NCBI GenBank assembly: GCA_015062305.1
Contig: SUUX01000008.1
Span: 1 to 64,000 of the forward strand
Reading direction: 5' to 3'
Source: Alphaproteobacteria bacterium
GTDB taxonomy: Bacteria > Pseudomonadota > Alphaproteobacteria > RF32 > CAG-239
DNA length: 64,000 nt
This document shows, piece by piece, positions 1-8,601 of the stretch (position 1 is its first letter; every line of letters begins with the position of its first letter). The notes beneath the pieces were generated by a model. It did no database searches, was not told the origin of the DNA, and was given only the letters and a program-made list of their open reading frames with translations. The translations under genes were made by a program, and so were the position numbers.

Positions 1-926
1 CATATATGGCATTGCCGTCTATCGGTTTGGAACAAATAAAAGATTTAAGCCGTATTGTTGCCGACAAAGTATCATCCAGCAAAATAAAATGCAAAAGATG
101 TGGTATTGCCGAACATGTATACAATGGCCGTCCACTGCAAAATGCATGGATAGATATGGGTCAACGCAAATCTGAGATAGAAGCACCGGTAGAAGTTGAT
201 GCCAAGCTCAATACGGTAGATATGGGCTTTGATGTTCAATCAGACTTGCACAATCGCTTGGGAGTATTTGCCTCCTATCGTCAAGGAGAATATGAACTCT
301 CCGGCAAGGGTCGCAAATATTATGCAGAGAAAGGCTCTGAGTTTGAAATAGATAGCTGGATGTTGGGAGTATATCACCGATATGACCAAGGTCGTATATG
401 GACGATGAGCAGCATTTATGGAGGCATTCAAGATGTAGAACTCACCACAGATACCGGTGTCGAATCAGATAGCAAGGGCATGGGCTTTGGCGCCAGTGTA
501 GAAGCCGGAGTTGTATTTGAACCACGCAAACGTTTTACAATAGAGCCTAGTGTCAGATTGGCTTATAGCTTGCTGAAATATGATGACATGAAAGACGATT
601 ATGGCAAACGAGCCAAGTTTGATGATATTAACAATCTTGAGGCAGAGGTTGGTGTGAAGTTTGAGCGTACATGGCTTTATGGCAAATTGAATATGGCCAA
701 ACTATACATTAAGCCGAGTATTATTCAAAACATGGGCAAGGGAGATGTTTGTATCAAAGGTTTGCCAGATGTAGATGGTGTCAAAAACCAGACATTGCTT
801 AGGGGCGAAGTTGGTGCCAGTGTGAGCATGGGCAACGGCTGGAACGGATTTGGGTTTGTTGGGCATAGCCACGGAAGCCATTACTCCGCAACAGACTTTA
901 ATATTGGTGTGGGATATAGTTGGTAA
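1..926 (+). CDS. Autotransporter beta-barrel domain, 3' end of a larger gene (partial)
   Basis: The frame is open to the left edge (the codon before the first ATG at 6 is Tyr), so this is probably the C-terminal part of a longer gene. About 306 residues are visible. They show alternating hydrophobic/polar beta-strands with Gly and aromatic residues, for example VGVKFERTWLYGKLNMA, and end in the aromatic-terminated strand NIGVGYSW. A C-terminal Trp/Phe is the outer-membrane insertion signal of autotransporters (type V secretion), where the barrel inserts through Bam and carries an N-terminal passenger to the surface. The passenger is not in the window. The Cys pair CKRC near the start is unusual for a barrel. 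It converges on cmk with a 17-bp gap and no obvious terminator. A stand-alone barrel is the alternative. Confidence 0.75.
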   Translation, partial: YMALPSIGLEQIKDLSRIVADKVSSSKIKCKRCGIAEHVYNGRPLQNAWIDMGQRKSEIEAPVEVDAKLNTVDMGFDVQSDLHNRLGVFASYRQGEYELSGKGRKYYAEKGSEFEIDSWMLGVYHRYDQGRIWTMSSIYGGIQDVELTTDTGVESDSKGMGFGASVEAGVVFEPRKRFTIEPSVRLAYSLLKYDDMKDDYGKRAKFDDINNLEAEVGVKFERTWLYGKLNMAKLYIKPSIIQNMGKGDVCIKGLPDVDGVKNQTLLRGEVGASVSMGNGWNGFGFVGHSHGSHYSATDFNIGVGYSW

Positions 927-943
927 GAAATAAAAAGATTGCC

Positions 944-1597
944 TCAATAGCTATCAACAATTTGACAGACTTTTTCTAAAACTTGCTCTGCATTATATTC
1001 AGATGTGTCAAAGATGATAGCATCTTCCGCCGGCTTTAATGGAGCAGATGCTCTTTTTTCATCTCTATCATCTCTTTCTTTTATCTGTTCTAAAACTTCG
1101 GCATAAGTCTTATCAATACCTTTGCTCAAAAATTCTTTGTGTCTGCGTTCTGCTCTCACCTCTGGCGATGCCGTTATAAAAAGCTTAACATCTGCGTTCG
1201 GACAAACCACAGTACCCGTATCTCTGCCATCATAAACAGCACCATTGGCCTTTTGCCCATTTGCAAACACCGGATTTTTTGCAAAATCTTGTTGCATTTT
1301 CAAAAGTGCACTTCTCACTCCCGGAATTGCCGCCACAACAGAAGCCGCTTTTCCTCCTACATCAGAGCGAAAATCTTTGTGCTGTGCGAGCTCCATCATT
1401 GTCGGAAAATCGAGTTTCTGAGCAAAATCTTCAGCTTTTGCAACATCTTCAAAAGGAGTGCCACTCAACACCATCTGCAATCCCACAGCTCTATATACCA
1501 TGCCTGTATCAAAATAAGCCAGTCCATATTTTTTTGAGAGACTGTTTGCAAGAGTGCCTTTTCCGGCAGAGGCTGGGCCATCAATTGTGATAATCAT
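944..1597 (-). CDS. cmk: Cytidylate kinase
   Basis: Phosphorylates CMP and dCMP with ATP in cytosolic pyrimidine salvage and synthesis. The P-loop GPASAGKGT lies at the N-terminus after the usual IITID strand. DTGMVYRA (substrate site), VYDGRDTGTVVCPNADVK (the family's GRDIGTVVFP-like motif) and RDDRDEKRASAPLKPAEDA (lid region) follow in the expected order. At 217 aa it has family length. I take the ATG at 1597 (MIITIDGP...), the usual family start, with GCGGAAA upstream; an in-frame TTG at 1612 would add five residues. Its partner rpsA, often adjacent in proteobacteria, is not here. Confidence 0.95.
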   Translation of the reverse strand: MIITIDGPASAGKGTLANSLSKKYGLAYFDTGMVYRAVGLQMVLSGTPFEDVAKAEDFAQKLDFPTMMELAQHKDFRSDVGGKAASVVAAIPGVRSALLKMQQDFAKNPVFANGQKANGAVYDGRDTGTVVCPNADVKLFITASPEVRAERRHKEFLSKGIDKTYAEVLEQIKERDDRDEKRASAPLKPAEDAIIFDTSEYNAEQVLEKVCQIVDSY

Positions 1598-1731
1598 GAT
1601 AATTTTCCGCAATATTGTTGTTTTCGTAACAAAAATTTTACTTTCATAACTTAAGATAAACTATATTATGTTCAATAGAAAGCCTATTTGCAGGTTATGC
1701 CAAGAATTTATAAAAAAGATAAAGGTTTCAA

Positions 1732-2247
1732 ATGATTAAACTATTAAAATATTTAAATTTAATTGCGTTAGCGCTAATAATTTTTTCCTCAGAAACTTTT
1801 GCTTTTGTTGCTCAAGAGATTGGACAAGCTCTATCTTTCAAAAATGTTATGAGAGAGTCTGTTATAGAAAAAACCAAAAAAGAAGAACCAGAATATGTGC
1901 CTGTAGATGATTTCGTTGATTATGAGGCTATTGTAAAAAAATTAATACCCGATGTAGAAACACCTCCAACTTTTGTTAATATGATAAAAGACAATGGTAG
2001 TGTGCAAGCTTCGGTAGGGCAAACGTTTTTTGTGGTGCTGCCCGAAAACCAATCTGCCACATGGAATTACGATTCGAACTACCGCACCGCTAAAATTAAA
2101 AACACCGAAAAAAAGGACAGTTACCTTATTTTAGAGTTTGAAACTTTAGACCCTGGGGTAGAACGAATATTCTTTGATCTAGTCCCGCTCCCTACCTCTG
2201 TAACAAAGGATATTCAGAGCCGTATCCTAACTATCAAGGTCAAATAG
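1732..2247 (+). CDS. Secreted protein of unknown function, possibly chagasin-like fold
   Basis: 171 aa with a clear N-terminal signal sequence (hydrophobic stretch at residues 8-24, Ala-Phe-Ala before the likely cleavage), so periplasmic or exported. The mature C-terminal half (from about residue 90) alternates strands: ASVGQTFFVVLPENQSATW, then YLILEFETLDPGVERIFFDL and a final ILTIKVK. That order loosely recalls chagasin/I42 peptidase inhibitors (VGQxFxVxLxEN...W), but the NPTTGY loop is not present and I do not assign the function. It lies 1 bp upstream of rsmE and probably heads the operon ending with the RquA-like gene. AAAGG precedes the ATG. Confidence 0.7.
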   Translation: MIKLLKYLNLIALALIIFSSETFAFVAQEIGQALSFKNVMRESVIEKTKKEEPEYVPVDDFVDYEAIVKKLIPDVETPPTFVNMIKDNGSVQASVGQTFFVVLPENQSATWNYDSNYRTAKIKNTEKKDSYLILEFETLDPGVERIFFDLVPLPTSVTKDIQSRILTIKVK

Positions 2248-2248
2248 A

Positions 2249-3004
2249 ATGAAACAAAAGAACAAAATTCGCATATATGTAGCAAACAAACTCATCTGTG
2301 GCCAAGAGTTCACTCTTTCAGAAGACAAATCTCATTATCTTTGCAATGTTATGCGGTTGCCGGCGGGAGCATTCATAAGTTGTTTCAATTCCCAAGATGG
2401 AGAATTCGATTCGCAAATAGTCAACATTAACAAAAAACAAACCATTGTTTTGCCTGTTGCACAAATCCGCCAACCAGCACAAGAGCCAGATGTGTGGCTA
2501 CTTTTTGCTCCCCTCAAAAAAGACAGAATGGATTTTTTGATAGAAAAAGCAGTTGAATTAGGGGTTTCAAAACTTGTTCCCGTGATTACAGAATATTCAA
2601 TAACAGACAAAATAAGATTGGAGCGCCTTCAAGCTCAAGTTATTGAAGCTTCAGAACAATGTGAGAGGCTCAGCGTGCCAGAGGTTTGCCCTGCTGTTGG
2701 GCTGAATGCCGTTATAAAAGAATGGGACGATTCCCGTTGTTTGTTCTTTATGGATGAAAGAGGGGCCGGAGCAAGCATTAAGCAAGCCTTTGCGCAAAAC
2801 CAATCCGATTCTATCGCCATTATCATTGGGCCTGAGGGAGGGTTTGCTTCTGCAGAGGCAGATATGTTATATTCTAAAAAATATGTGATTCCTGTTTCTT
2901 TAGGGCCAAGAATTCTTCGTGCCGAAACGGCTGCTGTTGCTTCGGTAGCCGTGTGGCAAGCAATCTGTGGAGACTGGAATCAAATCAAAGGAGATAGAAA
3001 ATGA
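2249..3004 (+). CDS. rsmE: 16S rRNA (uracil(1498)-N(3))-methyltransferase RsmE
   Basis: Methylates U1498 of 16S rRNA with S-adenosylmethionine. The SPOUT/trefoil-knot signature is intact: LLFAPLKKDRMDFLIEKAVELGV in the middle, then IIIGPEGGFASAE, and SLGPRILRAETAAVASVAVW at the C-terminus, which forms the AdoMet-binding knot. The N-terminal PUA-like domain includes HYLCNVMRLPAG. Length 251 aa matches the family. It follows the secreted protein by 1 bp and overlaps the response regulator by four bases (ATGA), so translation is probably coupled. Confidence 0.95.
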   Translation: MKQKNKIRIYVANKLICGQEFTLSEDKSHYLCNVMRLPAGAFISCFNSQDGEFDSQIVNINKKQTIVLPVAQIRQPAQEPDVWLLFAPLKKDRMDFLIEKAVELGVSKLVPVITEYSITDKIRLERLQAQVIEASEQCERLSVPEVCPAVGLNAVIKEWDDSRCLFFMDERGAGASIKQAFAQNQSDSIAIIIGPEGGFASAEADMLYSKKYVIPVSLGPRILRAETAAVASVAVWQAICGDWNQIKGDRK

Positions 3005-3675
3005 AAATATTAATCGCAGATGATCATGACTTGTTCTTAAAAGGATTAGAAATGATTCTTCATGATTTTGATTCTCAGATGGAGATATCTACAGCCAGAA
3101 ACTATACAGACATATTTTCTATCATCGAAAAAGACAAAGACTATAATCTCATTTTAACAGATTTAGCTATGCCGGGAGCATTATGGTTAGATGCAATTAA
3201 AAAAATTCATGAAACATTGCCGGAAACTCCAATCATTATTCTTTCTGCAGTGTTTGATAAAGAGATTGTGCAAAAAACCATAGAAATTGGAGCCGCCGGA
3301 TATATTTCTAAAGCTTCTTCTAATTCTGTCATTTTAAGTGCCGTTAATTTGGTTCTTTCGGGTGGCGTATATATTCCTCCAGAGTTATTAAAAGACACTA
3401 ATAAAAATGAATTTGATTTATTAAAACAAGTAGAACAGCTCCCACAGACTCAAGATGTCAAAGAAAAAGTCAAAATATTATCACCCAGACAGATTGATGT
3501 GTTGCGTCTTATTTCCAAAGGCAAATCCAACAAACAAATTGCATATGAGCTTGGGCTTACAGAGGGAACAGTTAAGCTACATGTTACAGCAATCCTCAAG
3601 CTACTGAATGTGTACAATCGCACAGGAGCTGTTGTTGAGGCCGTAAAATTGGGGTTGATAGAAAATGCCAATTAA
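3001..3675 (+). CDS. NarL/FixJ-type response regulator (REC plus LuxR HTH)
   Basis: The N-terminal receiver domain has the acidic pair DDHD at residues 7-10, the phosphoacceptor Asp54 in LILTDLAMPG, and the conserved Lys in GYISKASS. The C-terminal LuxR helix-turn-helix reads LSPRQIDVLRLISKGKSNKQ, then the recognition helix EGTVKLHVTAILKLLNV. 224 aa is normal for the family, which binds DNA as a dimer after phosphorylation. It overlaps rsmE by 4 bp and the Hpt-like gene by 11 bp. No sensor kinase lies in this window, so the phosphate probably comes from a distant kinase through the Hpt-like neighbour. Confidence 0.92.
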   Translation: MKILIADDHDLFLKGLEMILHDFDSQMEISTARNYTDIFSIIEKDKDYNLILTDLAMPGALWLDAIKKIHETLPETPIIILSAVFDKEIVQKTIEIGAAGYISKASSNSVILSAVNLVLSGGVYIPPELLKDTNKNEFDLLKQVEQLPQTQDVKEKVKILSPRQIDVLRLISKGKSNKQIAYELGLTEGTVKLHVTAILKLLNVYNRTGAVVEAVKLGLIENAN

Positions 3676-4009
3676 AATCAATCAAAAACAGTTTATGGAA
3701 TATTACGATGTTTTCGGCTCGCAAAAAATGATGTTTTTGTGGGAAGAATTTTTGTCTTGTTCTTTCCAAAAGTGGAGCCAATTGCCAGATGTAGATTGGC
3801 AACAAAAAAGACAATATTTTCACAATTGGCGGTCTAGTAGCAAAGTTTTTGGGATGGAAGATTTTGCATTACTATGTCAGAAAATAGAAGAAAAAATTAT
3901 AAAAAAACGTTATTCAGAGGCAGAAAAGCTATTGTTTGAAGCCAAACAACTTTATGAAGATAGTACTCAGCAAGTTGTTGCTTTTTTTGAGGAGAAGCAA
4001 AATGATTAA
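3665..4009 (+). CDS. Hpt-like histidine phosphotransfer protein
   Basis: A 114-aa, mostly helical cytosolic protein. Residues 52-65 read FHNWRSSSKVFGME, which matches the Hpt motif HxxK/RxSSxxxG with His53 as the candidate phosphorylated residue. The following FALLCQKIEEKIIKKRY corresponds to the next helix of the Hpt four-helix bundle (consensus L...C..LE). Overall similarity to named Hpt proteins is weak by eye, so the call rests on this motif and on position between a response regulator and the RquA-like gene. It overlaps both (11 bp and 8 bp). Expected role: relay of phosphate between an unlinked hybrid kinase and the regulator. Confidence 0.65.
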   Translation: MPIKINQKQFMEYYDVFGSQKMMFLWEEFLSCSFQKWSQLPDVDWQQKRQYFHNWRSSSKVFGMEDFALLCQKIEEKIIKKRYSEAEKLLFEAKQLYEDSTQQVVAFFEEKQND

Positions 4010-4757
4010 AGACAAAACAGAACAAACAAATCTTCCTGCATATACAAGGGTTGTTTATGGAGATGTGTACAACAGCCTAAGTAGCAGTATATCCAAAGAT
4101 ACACAACTATCTGCTAATTTACGGAGCTTCTTTCAATATAACAGATTAGTAAATGCCGCTTTAAACAATATCAAGATAAACCAAAAGGTTTTGCAATTGG
4201 GGTTAACTTTCGGAGACCAGATAGATAGAGCAGCAAGCATTGTTGGTGCATACGGACAACTAGATGTCTTCGATATCAATAAGTTTCAAGTAGCCAGAAA
4301 CCAAGAGAAATATGGCAATATTTATCCATCATTAAAAATATTTTGCCAAGATGCCTCCACCATCAAGATAAAAGAAGAATATGATACTGTTTTATGTTTC
4401 TTTTTACTTCAAGAGCTTCCTCCATATACCAAAGCAAAAGTGATAAACAATGCTTTAGCCGCCGTAAAACCGGGTGGTAGTGTCATATTTGTAGACTACC
4501 ATAATCCTTTATTTTGGCATCCCCTGCGCTATGTTGTTCGTATGTATAATCGTCTGCGTCACCCTTTTGTTGAAAAAATGTGGGATAGAGAAATTAACAG
4601 CTACGCCAAGCACCGAGGCGATTTTATTTGGCGCAAAAGCACATATTTTGGGCGTATGTTCCAAAAGGTTGTTGCAACTCGTAAAACAAGCCCTTTAGAC
4701 GAGATTGTTTCTGCCGAAATGAACAAGCACGACGAAACATATTTACCTGAGTTCTAA
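4002..4757 (+). CDS. rquA: RquA-like methyltransferase (rhodoquinone biosynthesis)
   Basis: 251 aa from the ATG at 4002, which has AGGAG seven bases upstream and overlaps the previous stop. It is a class I methyltransferase-like protein: VLQLGLTFGDQIDRAASI replaces the usual glycine-rich AdoMet loop, LDVFDINKFQVARNQ follows, and ALAAVKPGGSVIFVDYHNP is the post-core motif. The stretch FFLLQELP, VDYHNPLFWHPLR and FIWRKSTYFGRMFQKVVATR matches my memory of RquA proteins (FFLLHE, VDYH, KETYFGGLYQKVV). RquA converts ubiquinone to rhodoquinone, used with fumarate reductase in low oxygen. The noncanonical loop I is also typical of RquA. It might instead be another UbiE-like enzyme. Confidence 0.72.
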   Translation: MIKDKTEQTNLPAYTRVVYGDVYNSLSSSISKDTQLSANLRSFFQYNRLVNAALNNIKINQKVLQLGLTFGDQIDRAASIVGAYGQLDVFDINKFQVARNQEKYGNIYPSLKIFCQDASTIKIKEEYDTVLCFFLLQELPPYTKAKVINNALAAVKPGGSVIFVDYHNPLFWHPLRYVVRMYNRLRHPFVEKMWDREINSYAKHRGDFIWRKSTYFGRMFQKVVATRKTSPLDEIVSAEMNKHDETYLPEF

Positions 4758-5720
4758 AATTTTCTGTGCAATTTCTGCTGTCGCATCAAGATATTTTAAG
4801 GGTTGAAAATTCAAAAGTTCTGAAGAGTTTATGCTAATTGCATATCCTCCATCATAAAGAGACCTCACAAAACTATAGTGCTTGGGTGTCAGCCAGTTTT
4901 CTCCCTCAAATACCAGTACGGGTTTTTTTGTTGCACAAGCTTCACAGCACATAGAAACTGAATCTCCGGTAATAATAATTCTGTCTGCACAAGCCAAATA
5001 TCCCATATATGGGTTTTCAGATTTATCGCCCCACAAAAAAGAATGTGTCGGAATGTTTTTTATCTTTTCTATAATTATTTTTTCAGCCTCTACTCCTGTT
5101 CGTCTAGATGTAGTAATAAGGATCGATCCTCCCGTTTTACTGATAATTTCTTTAATTTTTTCGCCCAAAGTTTTTGCATTTAAATCGCTGAACGGGCGTC
5201 CTTTTATAGAGCCTCCGACAATAACAGCTGTCCAAGGTCTAGGAAGATTTGCAAAAACAGGACTCCATACTTCCTGTGCCTCGTCTAGCTTTTGTTTTGT
5301 AATTCTGTGAGCGCAACCTGTAACCACAAAAAAATTGCCTTTTTTGCATTTTGCAGCATCATGCTGTGGAACAACAACAAGATCAATGTCACTAATACCG
5401 CAATCTCCGGGGTACATTAGCTGAATAATTTTAGTCTTTTTTCCAGATTTCTTTTTTATGAATCTAGCTACAGGCAGGGTTCGCCTGCTTATTGATAAAA
5501 CCATATCAGGCAAGTCTTTTTCAGATAAACAAGAACTTTGTTGTTTGTTTATGCCAAATAAAGAAGCGCCTTTAAAGACATTTGGCAACTTGGCCCACTT
5601 TGTATAAACAATCTGCTTTTCAACAATATTAAAAAAGTTTTTTAGATACAGGGAAACTCCTTTGGCTTGCCCAACACTTCCCATTCTATCATCTAATAAA
5701 ACCCACATTGTCTTTTTCAT
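4743..5720 (-). CDS. ELM1/GtrOC1-family protein (mitochondrial fission ELM1 homologue)
   Basis: 325 aa. The N-terminus MWVLLDDRMGSVGQAKGVSL, the middle WTAVIVGGSIKGRPF and ITTSRRTG, and the C-terminal ACADRIIITGDSVSMCCEA are features of the ELM1 family, a GT-B-like fold common in alphaproteobacteria and conserved in plant mitochondria. The bacterial function is not established; a glycosyltransferase-like role in envelope polysaccharide is only suggested by the fold. It converges on the RquA-like gene with a 15-bp tail overlap. The upstream Shine-Dalgarno is weak (GAAAG). Confidence 0.85.
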   Translation of the reverse strand: MKKTMWVLLDDRMGSVGQAKGVSLYLKNFFNIVEKQIVYTKWAKLPNVFKGASLFGINKQQSSCLSEKDLPDMVLSISRRTLPVARFIKKKSGKKTKIIQLMYPGDCGISDIDLVVVPQHDAAKCKKGNFFVVTGCAHRITKQKLDEAQEVWSPVFANLPRPWTAVIVGGSIKGRPFSDLNAKTLGEKIKEIISKTGGSILITTSRRTGVEAEKIIIEKIKNIPTHSFLWGDKSENPYMGYLACADRIIITGDSVSMCCEACATKKPVLVFEGENWLTPKHYSFVRSLYDGGYAISINSSELLNFQPLKYLDATAEIAQKILELR

Positions 5721-5817
5721 GTTTGATAACTTTCAAAAATCCATAGTCAAGCAAATCTAATGTTTGTAGTATATTGCTAAATAGGATTAAAACAACGTTT
5801 TAAATGGAGAAACGCAC

Positions 5818-6117
5818 ATGAGAATTTTATTGGTGGCACTATGTATGCTTTGTTTTTGTCCTGCTGCCAGAGCTCAATATTCTGCGCAAAACGAAGCCAA
5901 ATACATAGCCACATTGAAAGCAGTTGTAAACTATAAAATTGATGATGAAGAAAATCTCAGTGCTATTGAGAGTTTAAGAGAGAATAAAAGATTTAATCAG
6001 CAGTTGCAACGTATGCTAAATAAATTACAAAACACCAGAACTAAAAATTCAACAAACAGAAAAATTTATAATATCTTGCTAAAAGCCGGAAAAGATATTT
6101 ATCAGGAGCTTGATTGA
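5818..6117 (+). CDS. Small secreted protein, unknown
   Basis: 99 aa with a strong signal peptide (LLVALCMLCFCPAARAQ, probable cleavage after ARA). The mature part is basic, helical and Asn/Lys-rich (SLRENKRFNQQLQRMLNKLQ), without a family I recognise. GGAGAAACGCAC precedes the ATG. The lipoprotein gene begins 23 bp after the stop, so the two are probably co-transcribed and both envelope-located. Confidence 0.65.
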   Translation: MRILLVALCMLCFCPAARAQYSAQNEAKYIATLKAVVNYKIDDEENLSAIESLRENKRFNQQLQRMLNKLQNTRTKNSTNRKIYNILLKAGKDIYQELD

Positions 6118-6140
6118 TGCTCTACCAAAAGGAGAAAGTT

Positions 6141-6443
6141 ATGAAAAAAATTATGTTATTGCTTGTAGTCTCTACTCTTTGTGGATGTGCCATGTCAGAA
6201 GCAGAACCCACATGGGAGGATCCGGATTTTAACTATATTGTGTCGCACACTCATGTAGTTAAAAAATCTCCAGATTTCGTAACCTATGAGTATAAAGACA
6301 TTGGCGTTGATGAAATTGCTCCGATAGCAGCCATTTATTGTCATGACAGAGGAGGCAAGCAAGCGTCTTTATATGAAATTACAATGCAACCTGATAATGC
6401 CAGAAGAGCAACATTCGTTTGTAAAAAAATGATAGATTATTAA
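6141..6443 (+). CDS. Small lipoprotein, unknown
   Basis: 100 aa from the ATG at 6141, preceded by AAAGGAGAAAGTT. An upstream TTG at 6114 extends the frame but has no ribosome site and would bury the signal sequence. The start MKKIMLLLVVSTLCGCAM gives a lipobox LCGC, so the protein is lipidated at Cys and anchored in the membrane. The mature part has two further Cys (IYCHDRGGKQ and FVCKKM), possibly a disulfide. No known domain recognised. Confidence 0.75.
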   Translation: MKKIMLLLVVSTLCGCAMSEAEPTWEDPDFNYIVSHTHVVKKSPDFVTYEYKDIGVDEIAPIAAIYCHDRGGKQASLYEITMQPDNARRATFVCKKMIDY

Positions 6444-6506
6444 AGCTCTCTCCGCTTGCAAAGATAAAACATTCTTCTTATATAGCTTATAAGAGAGGAA
6501 AAATAA

Positions 6507-7412
6507 ATGAATAAAAATTTGTATCATGTCTTGGGGGTTTCTAAAGGAGCTAGCGAAGCAGAAATAAAATCTGCCTACCGCAAATTGGCGCGCAAATATC
6601 ATCCGGACCTTAATAAAGACAACAAAGAGGCCGCCGAAAAATTTAAGGAAATATCATGTGCCTATGATATTTTAGGGGACAAAGAAAAACGAAAAAAATA
6701 TGATAACAATGAAATAGATTGTGATGGCAAACCAACAGGTTTTGGCGCAGGCTTTGCCGGAGGAAACCCGTTTGGCCAAGGCGGAGGTTACTATAGTTCT
6801 GGCGGAGGAGATTTTGACTTTTCCTCCATCTTTGGCGAAGATATTTTTTCTCAATTTACCGGCGGAAGAGGTGGCTTTCAAGGAGGATTCGGCGGAGGAT
6901 ATCGCCGACCAACCAAAGGCTCAGATATTAACTATACGATGAGAATAGATTTTCTTTCTGCGGTTAATGGCGATGAGAAGACAGTCAATATAAATGGTAA
7001 AAACATCAATGTAAAAATACCGGTTGGAACCAGAGATGGGCAAACACTCCGTCTCAAAGGTCTTGGACACCCTAGTATAAACGGAGGAAGTGCCGGAGAT
7101 GTTCTGATTACTTTAAATGTTGATAATCATTCATACTTTAATCTAGATGGTAATAACATAACTATAGAAGTGCCAATATCTATAACAGAAGCAATTTTGG
7201 GAGCAAAAATAACAATTCCTACTATAAGTGGCAAAGTTGCGGTCAATGTTCCTGCATATGCATCAAGCGGCGAAAAACTTCGCTTAAAAGGAAAAGGAAT
7301 AAAAGGAGGAGACCAAATTGTTACACTCAAAATTGTATCACCCAAGGCACGCAACGCACAATTAGAAGAAGCAGTTAAACAATTGCCAGATGAAAATGTT
7401 AGGAACTTTTGA
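6507..7412 (+). CDS. DnaJ-family co-chaperone without zinc finger (CbpA/DnaJ class II)
   Basis: J domain at residues 4-68 with the essential HPD tripeptide (RKYHPDLNK), which stimulates DnaK ATPase. A Gly/Phe-rich linker follows (about residues 75-135, [19 protein letters not shown]). The C-terminal substrate-binding beta domains include [21 protein letters not shown] and [20 protein letters not shown]. The four CxxCxGxG zinc repeats of DnaJ are absent, which places it with CbpA/DjlB-type class II proteins. 301 aa is normal. GAGAGG precedes the ATG. The DUF1349 gene starts at its stop codon (TGATG overlap). Confidence 0.93.
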   Translation: MNKNLYHVLGVSKGASEAEIKSAYRKLARKYHPDLNKDNKEAAEKFKEISCAYDILGDKEKRKKYDNNEIDCDGKPTGFGAGFAGGNPFGQGGGYYSSGGGDFDFSSIFGEDIFSQFTGGRGGFQGGFGGGYRRPTKGSDINYTMRIDFLSAVNGDEKTVNINGKNINVKIPVGTRDGQTLRLKGLGHPSINGGSAGDVLITLNVDNHSYFNLDGNNITIEVPISITEAILGAKITIPTISGKVAVNVPAYASSGEKLRLKGKGIKGGDQIVTLKIVSPKARNAQLEEAVKQLPDENVRNF

Positions 7413-7969
7413 TGATTCTTGATACTTTAAAAAATTTTAGTTGGTATAATGAACCGACTAATGTTCGGTTTGTTGAAAGCGGAATGCAAATAGAAACCAA
7501 ACCTCAGACAGACTTTTGGCAAAATGTTCAACACAACATTCATAAGGATAATGGGCACTTTTTTTATACAGAAAAAAAAGGAGATTTTTTTATTACCATA
7601 AAGTGGCATTTTGAGAGTATGATTGCCTCGGATCAATGCGGACTAATGATACGAGTAGATAGCCTAAATTGGGCTAAGACTAGTTTGCTTTGCACCGATA
7701 TTTCGATTCCTCAACTGGGCTGTGTTATTTCACACCACGGAAATTCTGATTGGTCTAATTTCCCGTTACAATCAATGCCCTATGATATTTGGTTTAGAGC
7801 CGTTCGCCGGGGTAATGATTTTTGGTTATATTATTCAGTTGATGGAATTAACTTTGTGCAAACAAGAATGTTCAGCCTTCCTTTATCAGATTCTTCAGTA
7901 AAAATAGGAGCCTACGCTTGTTCACCACAAGATCATGTCTTTGAATGCATTCTAGAAGACGTCATCTAA
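7412..7969 (+). CDS. DUF1349 family protein (concanavalin-like fold)
   Basis: 185 aa from the ATG at 7412, which overlaps the DnaJ stop; the open frame also reaches a TTG one codon earlier. DUF1349 features: SDQCGLMIRVDSLNWAKTSL, then SHHGNSDWSNFPL and IWFRAVRRGNDFWLYYSVDG. These proteins have a beta-jelly-roll like LamG/concanavalin lectins; yeast members were named regulation-of-enolase proteins, with no firm biochemical role. No signal peptide, so cytosolic. Coupling to a DnaJ-type gene hints at no specific role I can defend. It converges on engB with a 4-bp overlap. Confidence 0.85.
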   Translation: MILDTLKNFSWYNEPTNVRFVESGMQIETKPQTDFWQNVQHNIHKDNGHFFYTEKKGDFFITIKWHFESMIASDQCGLMIRVDSLNWAKTSLLCTDISIPQLGCVISHHGNSDWSNFPLQSMPYDIWFRAVRRGNDFWLYYSVDGINFVQTRMFSLPLSDSSVKIGAYACSPQDHVFECILEDVI

Positions 7970-8601
7970 ATCATTGATGCTATTTCTGCTCGAACAAGCT
8001 CCAAACCTTGTTTCTTTTCTGAACTTGTTGCAATAACATTAATGTAAGCTGCGGCATGTTTGGTTATCTCTGTTTTTACCTTTTCTTGAAGAGAATTCAA
8101 CTCTTTCAAACTGATTTTATCTGCCTTTGTTAGAATAATCTGATAGGTAACGGCTGCCTTATCTAGCATTTCCATTACTTCCATATCCACTTTTTTTATC
8201 CCGTGTCTTGCATCTATCAGCAAGAACACTCTTTTTAGGTTTACACGCCCTTGCAAATAAGCAAAAATAACTTTTTGCCATTGTTTTACCATGTTTTCAG
8301 GAGCCTGTGCATAGCCATACCCCGGAAGATCAACAATATGTATTTGGTCATTGAGGTTGAAATAATTTAGTTGCTGAGTTCTTCCCGGAGTAGAAGATGT
8401 TTTTGCCAAACTTCTTTTGCCTGTAACTGCATTTATTAAACTAGATTTGCCCACATTGGATCTTCCTGCAAAGGCCACCTCTGGTAAATCAGAAAAAGGC
8501 AGTTGCTCTAACTTTGCAACACCTAATACAAAAGAACAATCTTTACAAAACAAACTGTTTGCTTCTTTTATTTGTTCTGCAGAGAAAAAGTCTTCATTCA
8601 T
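7966..8601 (-). CDS. engB: Ribosome biogenesis GTP-binding protein EngB (YihA/YsxC)
   Basis: 211 aa. GTPase motifs in order: G1 AGRSNVGKSSLINAVTG, G2 SSTPGRTQQLNYF, G3 IVDLPGYGYAQAP, G4 LTKADKIS, and G5 near IATSS. The family acts in assembly of the 50S subunit and is usually essential. Its ATG at 8601 overlaps the yidC stop (TAATG), giving the conserved alphaproteobacterial order yidC-engB at the end of the rpmH operon. Confidence 0.95.
   Translation of the reverse strand: MNEDFFSAEQIKEANSLFCKDCSFVLGVAKLEQLPFSDLPEVAFAGRSNVGKSSLINAVTGKRSLAKTSSTPGRTQQLNYFNLNDQIHIVDLPGYGYAQAPENMVKQWQKVIFAYLQGRVNLKRVFLLIDARHGIKKVDMEVMEMLDKAAVTYQIILTKADKISLKELNSLQEKVKTEITKHAAAYINVIATSSEKKQGLELVRAEIASMI

Noticed and set aside
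1139..1590. Plus-strand frames opposite cmk
   Set aside because: cmk on the minus strand has all family motifs; these frames have no signals of their own.
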